64,000 nucleotides of DNA, taken from contig NZ_CP043051.1 of the NCBI RefSeq assembly GCF_008121495.1, forward strand, positions 248,001-312,000, given 5' to 3'. Below are positions 7,971-16,934 of the stretch, in pieces. The position numbers and the translations under genes were made by a program. Below the pieces are notes generated by a model. The model saw only the letters and a program-made list of their open reading frames with translations. It did no database searches and was not told the origin of the DNA. Numbering within the stretch: the stretch's first letter is position 1; each line of letters opens with the position of its first letter. Source of the DNA: Mediterraneibacter gnavus ATCC 29149 (GTDB lineage Bacteria; Bacillota; Clostridia; Lachnospirales; Lachnospiraceae).

Positions 7971-8585
7971 TCAATGAGAAAGTTGGTTTTTACAGTATTC
8001 TCTCATAGCACTATTTATAGATATATCACCATTTTTAAAAACACCATCGCCTTTATCTAATAAATAATCTAATGCATCTTGATATTTATGATCATAAATA
8101 AATGATAATGCTTTTCTTAATTCGACATGGTATATAGAATTTTCTAAATTATTGTAAAAATCACAGATTGAAGATGATTGAACAGTTTTATAAAAATGTT
8201 CTAAATAATTATCTATGATTTCTTCTAATTCACTGATTGTCCATTCTTTTAATTCTGTTTCATTTTTAAACAATTCAGCTCCGCTAACTGTAAATGCACC
8301 AATAGTTCTCAAACTTAAAGGTGTTTCTTTGTTGGTTTCCATTTTCAATAAATCCCATAACAAATCATCTAACCACAATGGTTTGATTGTTTCTACGGCA
8401 GTACAATAACACTTATCATCTGACTTTACTTTCACATCAATAAGCAAATCGAAAAATAATTCTTTTTTCTTATACCAAATCATAAAGTCTTTTTTCTTAA
8501 ACTTATATTTTTTAATTTTATCTTTTAATATTTTAGGCAACACTTTTGTTAGTTCCTTATATTTTTGTCGTTCTTCCTTTGTCAC
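7971..8585 (-). CDS. Hypothetical protein of the immunity array
   Basis: A 204-residue soluble protein, rich in lysine at the N-terminus (VLPKILKDKIKKYKFKKKDF) and then with strands around LFFDLLIDVKV and a helical C-terminal half. The GTG at 8585 has a well-placed AAGGG site; a GTG at 8594 is an alternative. No signal peptide or membrane segment. I do not recognise the family; the N-terminal layout faintly recalls DUF4304 proteins. Its place in the array suggests an immunity or accessory role. Confidence 0.5.
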   Translation of the reverse strand: MTKEERQKYKELTKVLPKILKDKIKKYKFKKKDFMIWYKKKELFFDLLIDVKVKSDDKCYCTAVETIKPLWLDDLLWDLLKMETNKETPLSLRTIGAFTVSGAELFKNETELKEWTISELEEIIDNYLEHFYKTVQSSSICDFYNNLENSIYHVELRKALSFIYDHKYQDALDYLLDKGDGVFKNGDISINSAMREYCKNQLSH

Positions 8586-8643
8586 TTGAAACACATCCCT
8601 TCAAATTCATATTTTTCAATTTTACAAACTGAAAGTTATCCAA

Positions 8644-8856
8644 TCAGTCCATCATTTGATTCAAAATAGTAATAATTTCATTATATTCCTCATCGGCTAA
8701 TACTTTGACTCATAAGCAGGGATGATCTTCCACAAATCCTGCTTTAAGCATTGTTTCTTGGTCTGGACTATAAATATAATATAACGCAGGTTTATCTTCT
8801 CCCATATAACGATATGTGTCGGTATTGCATAAAACTCCTTTGTACCATATTTTCAT
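8644..8856 (-). pseudogene. Nonsense-mutated copy of the 18872-19078 gene
   Basis: The frame starts MKIWYKGVLCN and continues TYRYMGEDKPALYYI, matching residue by residue the protein at 18872-19078 (MKIYYKGFLCN, YRVMGEDRHALFPI). A TGA at 8712-8710 falls where the homologue has the Trp of GLWAKVL, after which VKVLADEEYNEII continues in frame to the natural stop. One G-to-A change explains the break. It is an inactivated paralogue. Confidence 0.8.
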
Positions 8857-8955
8857 AGAATATTACCTCTTACCTCAAACTTGTTCCTCTCCACAAAATT
8901 CCGATTTATCTATAAAGCATTGTTACAAACTATGAAACTCCTACTTTAACACGCT

Positions 8956-9606
8956 CTACAAACCGCTTTCTTTCAAAAAGTCTTCTTTATTTATAACCCG
9001 TTTATAAAATTCTTGCTTTATTTCTTTTCTTAAAATTCTATTTTGAATTTTTCTCATATTATTAAAATCCAATGTAAACTCTTCGAAAATTCCTTGCAAA
9101 GATTTTATGATTTTTTCTGCTTCTTCAATATCAATTATGGCAAATACAATATTTTCTCCATTTTTTGTTGCTATTGATAATTTTTCAAATGATGAATATA
9201 AAGATTTGCGTTCTGCTATCAAATCCAAAACTAATTTTCTTGGTATATAAACCTCATCAGCATAAATCCATTTAGAGGAATAATATATTTCAATCTTTCC
9301 AGATTTCTTCTCGTCAATAACGACTTTTGAAAACGATTCATTATTAATTCGATCTTTCAATTCTCTAAAAGATAAATATTTTTTTACTACTGTCATACAC
9401 CTAAAACTTTTTGGTATTAATAGTTTATATAAAAAGTAAAGTAAACAAACAAGCACAACAATGAAAAGAAGTGCGACTCCAAAATCTCTTTGTAATTTAT
9501 CTGTTCCCATAATACTTTTTTGCAATGAGATTGCAACAATTATAGTACACATAAATATAATTATTGCTAATATAATTCTTTTAAATGTCCATATTCTTTT
9601 AATCAT
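8956..9606 (-). CDS. Two-TM membrane protein of unknown function
   Basis: A 216-residue protein. The ATG at 9606 has AAGGAG nine bases upstream; the open frame upstream is not needed. Two hydrophobic segments lie at residues about 10-30 and 40-63, followed by a long soluble region with a charged C-terminus (RKIQNRILRKEIKQEFYKR). No family recognised. Position between lipoprotein and immunity-like genes suggests a role at the membrane in the same array. Confidence 0.55.
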   Translation of the reverse strand: MIKRIWTFKRIILAIIIFMCTIIVAISLQKSIMGTDKLQRDFGVALLFIVVLVCLLYFLYKLLIPKSFRCMTVVKKYLSFRELKDRINNESFSKVVIDEKKSGKIEIYYSSKWIYADEVYIPRKLVLDLIAERKSLYSSFEKLSIATKNGENIVFAIIDIEEAEKIIKSLQGIFEEFTLDFNNMRKIQNRILRKEIKQEFYKRVINKEDFLKESGL

Positions 9607-9651
9607 TTTAAACCACTCCTTTATACCCACATCAATTAAAACTTGCTTTAC

Positions 9652-10464
9652 TTACTGATATTTTTCTTGTTCTTTTCCCTGCTTTGCGGCCTTGAATATC
9701 TCTAAGTTATCATCAAATTTATCTGAACCATATCGCATGATTGTTCCAAAGTATGGCTGACCTTCGATAATATCTTCAAAATTACTACCCTCATCACCAG
9801 ATGTGAAAATTTCTAATATTTTTTCTGCTTTTTCAAAACTCTTATGGTCTAAATAATAAACATAAAGCAATGCCTGACCACCTAATTTATCACGATAGAC
9901 TTCTTCATACATTTGATATTCTTCTTCATCAGTTTTTCCTTTCATTGTAGAAGCATCAATATAGACCCAAGCTGAACCTAAAGTTTTATAATCTGAATTA
10001 CTTTGATTACATAGATCAACATAATTTTTCCATTGTGAAATTTCCTCCACTGGGATGTCTTGCCATTCTTCAGGTATAATAATATCACCTTGAATATAAT
10101 AGTTCTCAGCTGCCTGCGAAATGGCTTCTTCTATCATAGACTCCATTTGTTTTGCCAAAAGGCGTTGCCCATAACCATCATAAATAATTTCTATTTCTGA
10201 GTTTGGTTCTTCGGGATTAAAATAGCTACCCTCAAATGGATGCTTTGGGTCATTTTTTGAAATACAAGTTGCATAGATTGCACCATTGTCTGATGGTAAA
10301 AGTTTTGGTTGATTCCAAGACAATACTTCAAATTCTTCACCATATTCTTCTTGTAAATAGGTTTCAATTTTTATTGAAATCTCATTTTCATGCCCACAGC
10401 CATTCAATAGCCCTAAACAAAGCACACTTGCTATAATACTCAATACAATTTTTTTATATCGCAT
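9652..10464 (-). CDS. Lipoprotein with shared leader, divergent mature domain
   Basis: A 270-residue lipoprotein starting MRYKKIVLSIIASVLCLG and with lipobox LNGCG. The ATG at 10464 follows GAGGTGG. The first about 24 codons and the upstream bases (CACATTGAGGTGG) are almost the same as those of the lipoproteins at 12130 and 17340, but the mature part (KIETYLQEEYGEEFEVLSW, then a helical C-terminal half) is different. It would be anchored outside the cell. Immunity against an exported toxin is a reasonable but unproven role. Confidence 0.6.
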   Translation of the reverse strand: MRYKKIVLSIIASVLCLGLLNGCGHENEISIKIETYLQEEYGEEFEVLSWNQPKLLPSDNGAIYATCISKNDPKHPFEGSYFNPEEPNSEIEIIYDGYGQRLLAKQMESMIEEAISQAAENYYIQGDIIIPEEWQDIPVEEISQWKNYVDLCNQSNSDYKTLGSAWVYIDASTMKGKTDEEEYQMYEEVYRDKLGGQALLYVYYLDHKSFEKAEKILEIFTSGDEGSNFEDIIEGQPYFGTIMRYGSDKFDDNLEIFKAAKQGKEQEKYQ

Positions 10465-10492
10465 ATCCGCCACCTCAATGTGATTTTATGAT

Positions 10493-10930
10493 TTAAACGA
10501 TTCTTTCTAAATAATAATTATCATCTTCCTGTATTTTTATTAAAAACTCTTCTAATGAATCTGCAATCTTAACATATTTTTCATCATCAGCCATCAACAG
10601 GGGAATATTGCCCGTATTCTGCATTCCCCAATGATACCCTCTTTTAGAAAGACCGTTTTTTAACATCACTTCCCCCAGATAAGAGCCAAAAATAAGGGAC
10701 ATACTCCACACTTGATTTTCTGTTGGTCTGCTTTCTAATAGATCCTTTGCATAATAATCCAGAATTTCTTCCAGATCCCCTATACTTCTCTCAGAAAAAT
10801 CAAAATTCTTTTGAAAGCTTTTTGCATACTCAACCGCTGTCATACTATTTTTCTTTGCATTGCTTACAACTCCACTACACTCTTCCTTTGATGTCCGTTT
10901 TCCTCTTTTCAATCTGTCCAAAATGCCCAT
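10493..10930 (-). CDS. Hypothetical protein, immunity-like
   Basis: A 145-residue soluble protein starting MGILDRLKRGKRTSKEE, with GGGAG placed ten bases upstream. The open frame extends 21 codons further, but those codons are the remnant of a lipoprotein gene end read in another frame. It contains RSIGDLEEILDYYAKDLL, MSLIFGSYLGEVMLKNG and GYHWGMQNTGNIPLL, a pattern seen in small immunity-associated proteins with a mostly helical fold. No family can be named with confidence. Confidence 0.55.
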   Translation of the reverse strand: MGILDRLKRGKRTSKEECSGVVSNAKKNSMTAVEYAKSFQKNFDFSERSIGDLEEILDYYAKDLLESRPTENQVWSMSLIFGSYLGEVMLKNGLSKRGYHWGMQNTGNIPLLMADDEKYVKIADSLEEFLIKIQEDDNYYLERIV

Positions 10931-10954
10931 CTTATTACCACTCCCTTTTTCGTT

Positions 10955-11060
10955 CAGGATTTGCTTCATTATGCTGATTTTGTTTTTTTCCATTCTCCAG
11001 TATGTTTCATTGTCTCTTGTAAATTTTGATGCTGTACATTTCTTCCAAAATAAACTCTAT
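10955..11060 (-). pseudogene. 3' remnant of a lipoprotein gene (paralogue of 12130-12873)
   Basis: The DNA from about 10955 to 11060 closely follows the last 110 or so bases of the lipoprotein gene at 12130, including the codons for KKQNQHNE and the run up to LEEM. No start or signal-peptide part remains. It marks a former lipoprotein copy between the genes at 10493 and 11077, and shows that the array has lost genes as well as gained them. Confidence 0.7.
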
Positions 11061-11076
11061 CCCTTACAAATTTGTT

Positions 11077-12117
11077 TTACTTTCTGATACTCTTTCTATT
11101 CCTCCCCTGTCTTATAGCCTTGGATGCTTTTTCTTCACCGATTTGATATTTTATTTTATCCTCTTCATCGCCAAATTTCTCCATCAGCAGCATCCGGATT
11201 TCGTCTACATGTTCCATTTTTTCATAAAAATCCTTTTTGCCAAACTTACTGTTATTTAGATATTCCCTAGCTATTTCAGTATTTTTTCTATACCACGGAA
11301 TTCCCGCAACGTTGCCTCCTAAAATTCCTGCTTTTTTCCATAAATACCCATATAGTTCCGTGCTTCTTTCATAATATAGGTCAGACAAAATAATTTCTCC
11401 TACTTCTCCATCCACGTACATCAATTTAATTTGTGAATGCATATGATTAGGGGATGTCCTCAATCCAAAATCTATTGCCACCACCATCTTTTTGTGCAAC
11501 AGCAGTCCACCAATCCAGAACCAATTTCTACTTTCTTTTACGTATGGATAGATGGACATTTCTTTAAATTTCTCTATTCCCTGAAAATCCTCATCCCCCA
11601 GCATTTTATTCAGTTCTGTTTTGCTAAGCACATCTCCGATGTGAGGAAGGCAACGATATTTGGGACTTACATACTTTCTCATAGGTGAAAATGTAGCAAT
11701 TGTAGTGATTATAAAAATGATGTAGCCAAACAATGTCTTAGAATCTGTTTCTTGCTCAGAACAATAAAATATCGTACTTATCAATACTGTAAACAAACAG
11801 ATATTCCACAACAGAAAAGCAATAAATTTCTTTAATGGATACCACTTTTTCCACTCTATTCGTAATAGCACGTTCTTTGGTTTTCCATACTTTTCTTTGG
11901 TTGAGGCATGCTCCTCATGTGGTCTATACAACACTCTGTAAAAGGCATTTCCGAGTATCATAAACAGGATTCCTAGTGTCGATAATAATGATCTCCCTAA
12001 TATGTATTGATTCCCTAATCCTATACGTATATAAACCCATTGTGAACATATTACTCCAAATATAAGCAACTGCATTCCTACAATAACTAATATCGCTCCT
12101 ACTTTTCGTTTCACCAT
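11077..12117 (-). CDS. Four-TM membrane protein with domain shared by 6277 and 12902
   Basis: A 346-residue protein with two extra N-terminal membrane segments (GAILVIVGMQLLIFGVI and LSTLGILFMILGNAFY). Then comes the module shared with 6277-7053 and 12902-13675: RIEWKKWYPLKKF, two more membrane segments, SPMRKYVSPKYRCLPHIGD and a soluble domain with LLLHKKMVVAIDFGLRTSPN. The ATG at 12117 follows GAGGAGGGG. Function unknown; the shared module and the neighbouring lipoprotein suggest a repeated membrane-plus-lipoprotein unit. Confidence 0.65.
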   Translation of the reverse strand: MVKRKVGAILVIVGMQLLIFGVICSQWVYIRIGLGNQYILGRSLLSTLGILFMILGNAFYRVLYRPHEEHASTKEKYGKPKNVLLRIEWKKWYPLKKFIAFLLWNICLFTVLISTIFYCSEQETDSKTLFGYIIFIITTIATFSPMRKYVSPKYRCLPHIGDVLSKTELNKMLGDEDFQGIEKFKEMSIYPYVKESRNWFWIGGLLLHKKMVVAIDFGLRTSPNHMHSQIKLMYVDGEVGEIILSDLYYERSTELYGYLWKKAGILGGNVAGIPWYRKNTEIAREYLNNSKFGKKDFYEKMEHVDEIRMLLMEKFGDEEDKIKYQIGEEKASKAIRQGRNRKSIRK

Positions 12118-12129
12118 ACCCCTCCTCTT

Positions 12130-12873
12130 TCATTCAGGATTTGTTTCATTATGCTGATTTTGTTTTTTCCATTCTTTGTAATTTTTTAGTGTTTCTTGCT
12201 GACTTTTGACATCATCCATTTCTTCCAAAATAACTTCTATATCTGGTTTTATGTGTTGGTCAGGCAACGAATAGAAAATAAGATCCTCATCATTTACATA
12301 TACGGAAATATCAAAATTCAAATCACTTTTTACAATTTCTTGCATGATATCAGAAATCTCTTTTGCGTATTCTTCATCCGTTTTTCTATCATTAAGATAT
12401 AGATATACTTCTATTTCATACTCTCTTTTTTCCAAGTATTCTTCTATACTTTCCTTACCATTCCATTTTGTGGTAGTTGTATGACCTTGTATTTCAAATT
12501 GATAATCTTTTACAAAATCCTTATCCTGAAATAAAGGATCTGCAAGTGATTTTAACTGTTCTGAAAAATAATGGGCGTGATAATCATCTTTAAAATATCC
12601 CGTATTTCGTGCATATACGGTAGCTGTTTTAGATGAATTTTCTTTACTGACCACTTCTGCAATCACCCAATTCAAACCGATTTTTTCTTCTTTGTAGGTC
12701 TTTACTTTTGTAATAACAAATTCTTCTTTATATTTATCTTTTAATTTCGCTAACACATATTTCTGTGCCTCTTCACTGGAATGAAAATCACAGGAATAAC
12801 GGTTACAGCCGTTGAGAAGTCCTAAGCAGAACACACTTGTTATCATACCTAATATAAGTTTTTTATATCGCAT
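12130..12873 (-). CDS. Lipoprotein, paralogue of 17340-18077
   Basis: A 247-residue lipoprotein. The ATG at 12873 follows GAGGTGG; signal peptide MRYKKLILGMITSVFCLG, lipobox LNGCN. The mature domain is close to that of the lipoprotein at 17340 over its full length (SSEEAQKYVLAKLKDKY, KTYKEEKIGLNWV, GHTTTTKWNGKESIEEYL, ISDIMQEIVKSDL). I do not recognise a family outside this locus. A surface-anchored immunity factor is the best guess from context. Confidence 0.65.
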   Translation of the reverse strand: MRYKKLILGMITSVFCLGLLNGCNRYSCDFHSSEEAQKYVLAKLKDKYKEEFVITKVKTYKEEKIGLNWVIAEVVSKENSSKTATVYARNTGYFKDDYHAHYFSEQLKSLADPLFQDKDFVKDYQFEIQGHTTTTKWNGKESIEEYLEKREYEIEVYLYLNDRKTDEEYAKEISDIMQEIVKSDLNFDISVYVNDEDLIFYSLPDQHIKPDIEVILEEMDDVKSQQETLKNYKEWKKQNQHNETNPE

Positions 12874-12901
12874 ATGAACCACCTCTATGTGATTGAATTC
12901 T

Positions 12902-13675
12902 TTACTGTTTTCTCTCCTCTATATTTTGTTTTTTGCACCATTTTTTTATATGGTACGGTAATATTTCCATATATATTTTCCTATATTTTTCTGGTTCCTT
13001 TATCATTTCTATGAGAAGTTCACGATCATCTAAGTTCATCTCTTCTTTCAATACTTGAAATTGTTTTGAAAAAATATCTGTTACCTCTTCTTCAGATTTT
13101 CCTAAAACCTCAGTTGATACAATCCCCAAATTATGCCAGAAATATTTCCTCAGTAAAGATATTTTTTCTACAGATAAATCCGTCTTTAAATCCACCTTAA
13201 CAATATCCCCGGTCATATAAATAAATACCATAGGTGTCGTTGCTCTTCCTATTAAGCTAGACGTTACTCTTGGATACCCAATAATAAGAAGATTTTTAGC
13301 AATCAGTTTCCCTTTTGCACAAATCCAATGTTCACTTAATTTAATATCACAATTCGTAATATTACTGTCTTTCTTCGATATCTTTTCAAATACTTCTCCT
13401 TCAAGTAACTTTTCAAGCTCCACTTTTTGTAACTTGGAATTTAAACCAGGAACACAGTGATATGTTGTAAGCACATATTTTTTAATTGGAGAAAAGAATA
13501 CGACACCCCCTATTCCAAAAAGTATTCCAACCAATAAATTCTTCACATCATTGTCAGAAATAAATATAATGATTCCTGCCACACATAAAAAGCATCCGAA
13601 CAGCCATATCATTACAAGTAGTATTTTTTTAATGGGATACATTCCTTTCCATTCCAATACTTTAATTGGGTTCAT
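12902..13675 (-). CDS. Membrane protein, paralogue of 6277-7053
   Basis: A 257-residue protein with two N-terminal membrane segments (ILLVMIWLFGCFLCVAGIII and LLVGILFGIGGVVFF). It then has YHCVPGLNSKLQKVELEKLL, LIAKNLLIIGYPRVTSSLIG and a C-terminal helical part ending in ILPYHIKKWCKK. The likeness to 6277-7053 runs the full length. The ATG at 13675 follows GGGAG. It sits three bases downstream of the gene at 13678 and 28 bases upstream of the lipoprotein at 12130, so probably one transcript. Confidence 0.65.
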   Translation of the reverse strand: MNPIKVLEWKGMYPIKKILLVMIWLFGCFLCVAGIIIFISDNDVKNLLVGILFGIGGVVFFSPIKKYVLTTYHCVPGLNSKLQKVELEKLLEGEVFEKISKKDSNITNCDIKLSEHWICAKGKLIAKNLLIIGYPRVTSSLIGRATTPMVFIYMTGDIVKVDLKTDLSVEKISLLRKYFWHNLGIVSTEVLGKSEEEVTDIFSKQFQVLKEEMNLDDRELLIEMIKEPEKYRKIYMEILPYHIKKWCKKQNIEERKQ

Positions 13676-13677
13676 AT

Positions 13678-14277
13678 CTAATCTCCCTTCTTTCTAGTAT
13701 ATGCTTGATATAATTTTGCTCGTAAAACTGGTCTTGTTGCCGCAGCCATAGCGGATAAAGCAATCATGCTGACTAAAAATAGTACCAAAACCATAACCAA
13801 ATTCGTCAGGTAAAAGATCCACAATATTACCACGGAAATCAAAGTCCATAGATATATGATCATTTTTTGCGTTTTTAAATCCTTTTGCCCTTTCTGCAGC
13901 AATTCATCAGATAGGATATACGGCACTTCTACTCCCTCATTTTTTATCTTTTTTGCTATGTCATTTTCAAAAAATAATAAACCAATGTAACCGATACTAA
14001 GGCACAAAAAAGCGATAAAATGTTTCAAGCAACTATTTTGAGCCAATACCATATAAACCTTAGCATTTAATAAATATCCCAAATACAACGTAACCAAAAT
14101 ACATAATTGATATTTTAAGGAAAATGAAAATTTTTTCCCTGTTTTATATCGTATTATTTTTTCTTCTTTATTGTCATAATATAAAACAGCGTACTCATTT
14201 TCCCTGCATACCTGAATATATCTATTTCGTTCCAAAAAGAACATCTCCCTCTCTGTTTGAAAACTCATTTCAAACAT
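13678..14277 (-). CDS. Four-TM membrane protein
   Basis: A 199-residue protein with a soluble N-terminal stretch (ENEYAVLYYDNKEEKIIRYKTG) and four hydrophobic segments at about residues 53-70, 84-102, 140-156 and 160-178. The start at 14277 overlaps the stop of the upstream gene. The YYxNKxEKI...TGK layout recalls the neighbours at 14270 and 16093, so these three look like distant relatives. Function unknown. Confidence 0.55.
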   Translation of the reverse strand: MFEMSFQTEREMFFLERNRYIQVCRENEYAVLYYDNKEEKIIRYKTGKKFSFSLKYQLCILVTLYLGYLLNAKVYMVLAQNSCLKHFIAFLCLSIGYIGLLFFENDIAKKIKNEGVEVPYILSDELLQKGQKDLKTQKMIIYLWTLISVVILWIFYLTNLVMVLVLFLVSMIALSAMAAATRPVLRAKLYQAYTRKKGD

Positions 14278-14836
14278 TACTTGTCCGTAAACATTTTTTT
14301 ACTTTTGCCACTTCCATAAATTCTCCGTAATGGAAAAAGATAACCCCTATTATTCCACCTAATAAAACCAGAAACATCCCAGTAAGATGAGCTGTCTGTA
14401 TTATAAGAATCATCCCAATAAGAAAAATAAGCAAACCTATAAAGGCAATAAAACCTAACGCCCTTCTGTTCCATTTCCCCAGCGTGTATAGCTTTAATAC
14501 CTCCTCTTTTTCCATAGGAATTCCCATTGTGTGTTCCTCTATGTATTGGTACTTTTCTATGAATGATTTTTTCACTTTTTTATCAATCAGAACTAATATT
14601 CCAATTACCAGAAACAACAGCAGCATCCTACCATTTTTAGGTAATAATACACGTTGAGATACCTGCTCTAAAAGTATTGCTAATATCCCACCTGAGATGA
14701 AAACAAATGGAATACCTCTTGTATTTTGTTTTGCATAATATGTTGAAAGACAGATTTTATATACTTTCTGAGATTGTAAATCAAAATAATATTCATCTGT
14801 TCTTTTATCATTATTTTTATAACATAATTTTAGCAT
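14270..14836 (-). CDS. Membrane protein related to 16093-16659
   Basis: A 188-residue protein starting MLKLCYKNNDKRTDEYYFDL, with hydrophobic segments near residues 40-58, 68-84, 128-146 and 150-168. The N-terminal layout (charged strand, EYYFDLQSQKVYK, first membrane helix) matches the protein at 16093 (SYYYEEQTGEMFI). The ATG at 14836 follows AGGAGAG. It overlaps the next gene by 8 bases. Function unknown. Confidence 0.55.
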   Translation of the reverse strand: MLKLCYKNNDKRTDEYYFDLQSQKVYKICLSTYYAKQNTRGIPFVFISGGILAILLEQVSQRVLLPKNGRMLLLFLVIGILVLIDKKVKKSFIEKYQYIEEHTMGIPMEKEEVLKLYTLGKWNRRALGFIAFIGLLIFLIGMILIIQTAHLTGMFLVLLGGIIGVIFFHYGEFMEVAKVKKCLRTSNV

Positions 14837-14991
14837 TCTACTCTCCTAGCACTACCACTTCCTATTATTCAATAACGAGTTTCAATTATAAATCAATGAA
14901 CAAGATCAAAGGGATAATACCCTGAAAAATTCTTCCTTTTTCAATTTATCACACATCATGAATCACCTTCTTTATGACCAACGGCTGATTT

Positions 14992-15456
14992 TTAGTTTTT
15001 ACAAGCCTTTTGAATCATCTGGCAAACTCTCTCTACATTCTCTTTTTGTCCTTGAATATCAGAACCGATTGCATTATTCATAAGGGAGATTTTTAATTTG
15101 TTTTTTTCGAAATATACCGTTACAACTTTTCTTCCCGGCAAGAGTCCACCCTTCACTTCTGCTTTTGTGATACATTCCATTGGAATAGATATTCTGTTTT
15201 TAATATTACGAACGTCTACAGAGTCAACAACAACAAAATTCAAATGTTGCTCTGTAACACCTATATAACAGTAAGCATTACTTAATGCTCCTAATGCAGC
15301 AGCTCCACCTCCTACTATCGCAGAGAGTCCTCCGATTGCTGCATAAGTTTTGGAATCAGCCATTAAAACTCCCCAAAGTTTGCATAGATACTCTTCCTTT
15401 TCATTTAAAATAGAGTCTAACATTTCATTTTTATCTTTTTCATTCATTGTGATCAT
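14992..15456 (-). CDS. Small PH-domain-like protein
   Basis: A 154-residue protein. The ATG at 15456 is six bases after GGAGGA. After an acidic helix it has a glycine/alanine-rich hydrophobic stretch (YAAIGGLSAIVGGGAAALGA), then YCYIGVTEQHLNFVVVD, ISIPMECITKAEVKG and VTVYFEKNKLKISLM. This is the strand pattern of bacterial PH-like (YvbH/DUF304-type) domains, often membrane-attached. Function within the array unknown. Confidence 0.55.
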   Translation of the reverse strand: MITMNEKDKNEMLDSILNEKEEYLCKLWGVLMADSKTYAAIGGLSAIVGGGAAALGALSNAYCYIGVTEQHLNFVVVDSVDVRNIKNRISIPMECITKAEVKGGLLPGRKVVTVYFEKNKLKISLMNNAIGSDIQGQKENVERVCQMIQKACKN

Positions 15457-15511
15457 AATCATTCCTCCAAAATATTTTTCACTTGTTATTAAAAATCATC
15501 TTTCCTGCAAT

Positions 15512-16093
15512 TTATACAAATGACGCAAACACGTCTAACAGAATCAAAAGAATTATGAGGCACATTCCCCCCAAAACACAGATTGTTGTTTTGACCAAAT
15601 GCTTTTCCTTTATTGTCAGTATCATCATGGAAAGCACATCAAACGAAAAAAGAAATTGGCATATACCGGACAGAATCGCCACTATTTTTGAGTATTTTCC
15701 TTCTTTACACGACTTTATGATATATGCAAGTGCATAGGGAGATGCTCCCAACAAAATTCCATAACCAAAAATCAAAAAGACAATCGTTACAAGTCCAAGC
15801 AATGCCATTAACGGTAATGGAAATAATGCCGCAACCGTTACGCCGATCGTAATGCTACCTCCAATCAAATAAAACGGAATCAAGCCATATTTAATAATCA
15901 ACGTACAGTTTAACAGTGTTTTTCTTGTCCACTTTCTTCCTACGGTTAATACAGTAATCAAATTAACAACTCCCATAATAAACGGTAAAAGAATTGAAAG
16001 AATCTTCAATTCCATTACATGATCAAATAAACCGGGTAAAAGAAAAAATGTATAAGATACAATTACATATAAAGTTGGAATTAAATATGCCAT
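15512..16093 (-). CDS. Polytopic membrane protein
   Basis: A 193-residue protein with about six hydrophobic segments (from YLIPTLYVIVSYTFFLLPG to ICVLGGMCLIILLILLDVF). The ATG at 16093 follows AGGAG and overlaps the stop of the upstream gene by one base (TAATG), so translation is likely coupled. No catalytic motif is visible. Membrane immunity proteins to pore-forming toxins can look like this, but the family is not recognised. Confidence 0.55.
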   Translation of the reverse strand: MAYLIPTLYVIVSYTFFLLPGLFDHVMELKILSILLPFIMGVVNLITVLTVGRKWTRKTLLNCTLIIKYGLIPFYLIGGSITIGVTVAALFPLPLMALLGLVTIVFLIFGYGILLGASPYALAYIIKSCKEGKYSKIVAILSGICQFLFSFDVLSMMILTIKEKHLVKTTICVLGGMCLIILLILLDVFASFV

Positions 16094-16659
16094 TACCTTT
16101 CTCCTCTCAGTATTCTACTTGCAATTTTCCATCCCTTTATGGGATGATTTCCTATAAAAGCGATTGTCAGTAAAATTGTCAACAAGCACATCAATGAATT
16201 TAAAAAAGCATATACCAAAACGGATGGAACAACCCATATCATTAGGAAATGAGAGGCTGCACATATCCCAACCATGACAAGAATCAGAAAAATGTATGTA
16301 AAAAAATATCTGTGATTCTGTTTTGCCATTGCCTGCTTTTCTTTTAGTCCACAGGGATAGATTCTTACATTTTTTTCAATTTTTCTTTTTGCACGTTTTA
16401 GCATATATCCAGCGATAAGTACGCCTAATGCAACTCCGATCCCCACAGAAATCCAATACAACAGATTTGCATCAAAAGAAATTGGCTTTTCTATTTTCCT
16501 TACAAACGCATATATCACAAGTGAAATTCCAGCAATGATTCCAACAGAAAGCCCGTTCCCACCTTTGCTTTGCTCAAGAATGAACATTTCTCCGGTCTGT
16601 TCCTCATAATAATAACTGTTCATTGACTTTGATTCTGTGTAAATCCGTATATATTTCAT
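16093..16659 (-). CDS. Membrane protein related to 14270-14836
   Basis: A 188-residue protein, MKYIRIYTESKSMNSYYYEE followed by four hydrophobic segments near residues 35-52, 68-88, 120-140 and 144-165. RBS AAGGAG is ten bases before the ATG at 16659. It resembles 14270-14836 in layout and forms a coupled pair with the gene at 15512. Function unknown. Confidence 0.55.
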   Translation of the reverse strand: MKYIRIYTESKSMNSYYYEEQTGEMFILEQSKGGNGLSVGIIAGISLVIYAFVRKIEKPISFDANLLYWISVGIGVALGVLIAGYMLKRAKRKIEKNVRIYPCGLKEKQAMAKQNHRYFFTYIFLILVMVGICAASHFLMIWVVPSVLVYAFLNSLMCLLTILLTIAFIGNHPIKGWKIASRILRGER

Positions 16660-16767
16660 CAAAATAGCACTCCTTTTCTTTGTCGATAATTTATAATAGA
16701 ATTATATATTATCAGATATTTCTTGTATATATTTTTTTTACACATGACATCATAAAAATTTTTATGC

Positions 16768-16798
16768 AAAAAGCAGCCTGATCAACAACCAGACTGCC
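16768..16798 (-). terminator. Terminator after the 16935 gene
   Basis: On the minus strand GCAGTCTG pairs with CAGGCTGC (one G-T pair) and is followed by TTTTTGC. It ends transcription coming from the right half of the array. Confidence 0.7.
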
Positions 16799-16934
16799 TA
16801 TCCATTTATTCAAATTTTGTCTACATAATTTATACGCTTTTTCAGATTTAATGTTTAGCAACGCTAGGAATATTGGATTGTACATTAGTCCTACAACATT
16901 TATGAGACCATTATATGTGGAGACATAATTAAAT

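Noticed and set aside
8710-8712. TGA as a selenocysteine codon or programmed readthrough
   Set aside because: The aligned copy has Trp here, not Cys, and no SECIS-like stem is seen after the codon. A nonsense mutation is simpler.
13678-16659. Holin or phage lysis cassette for the run of small membrane proteins
   Set aside because: No endolysin, phage structural gene or typical holin layout is nearby, and the genes continue the immunity-like array.
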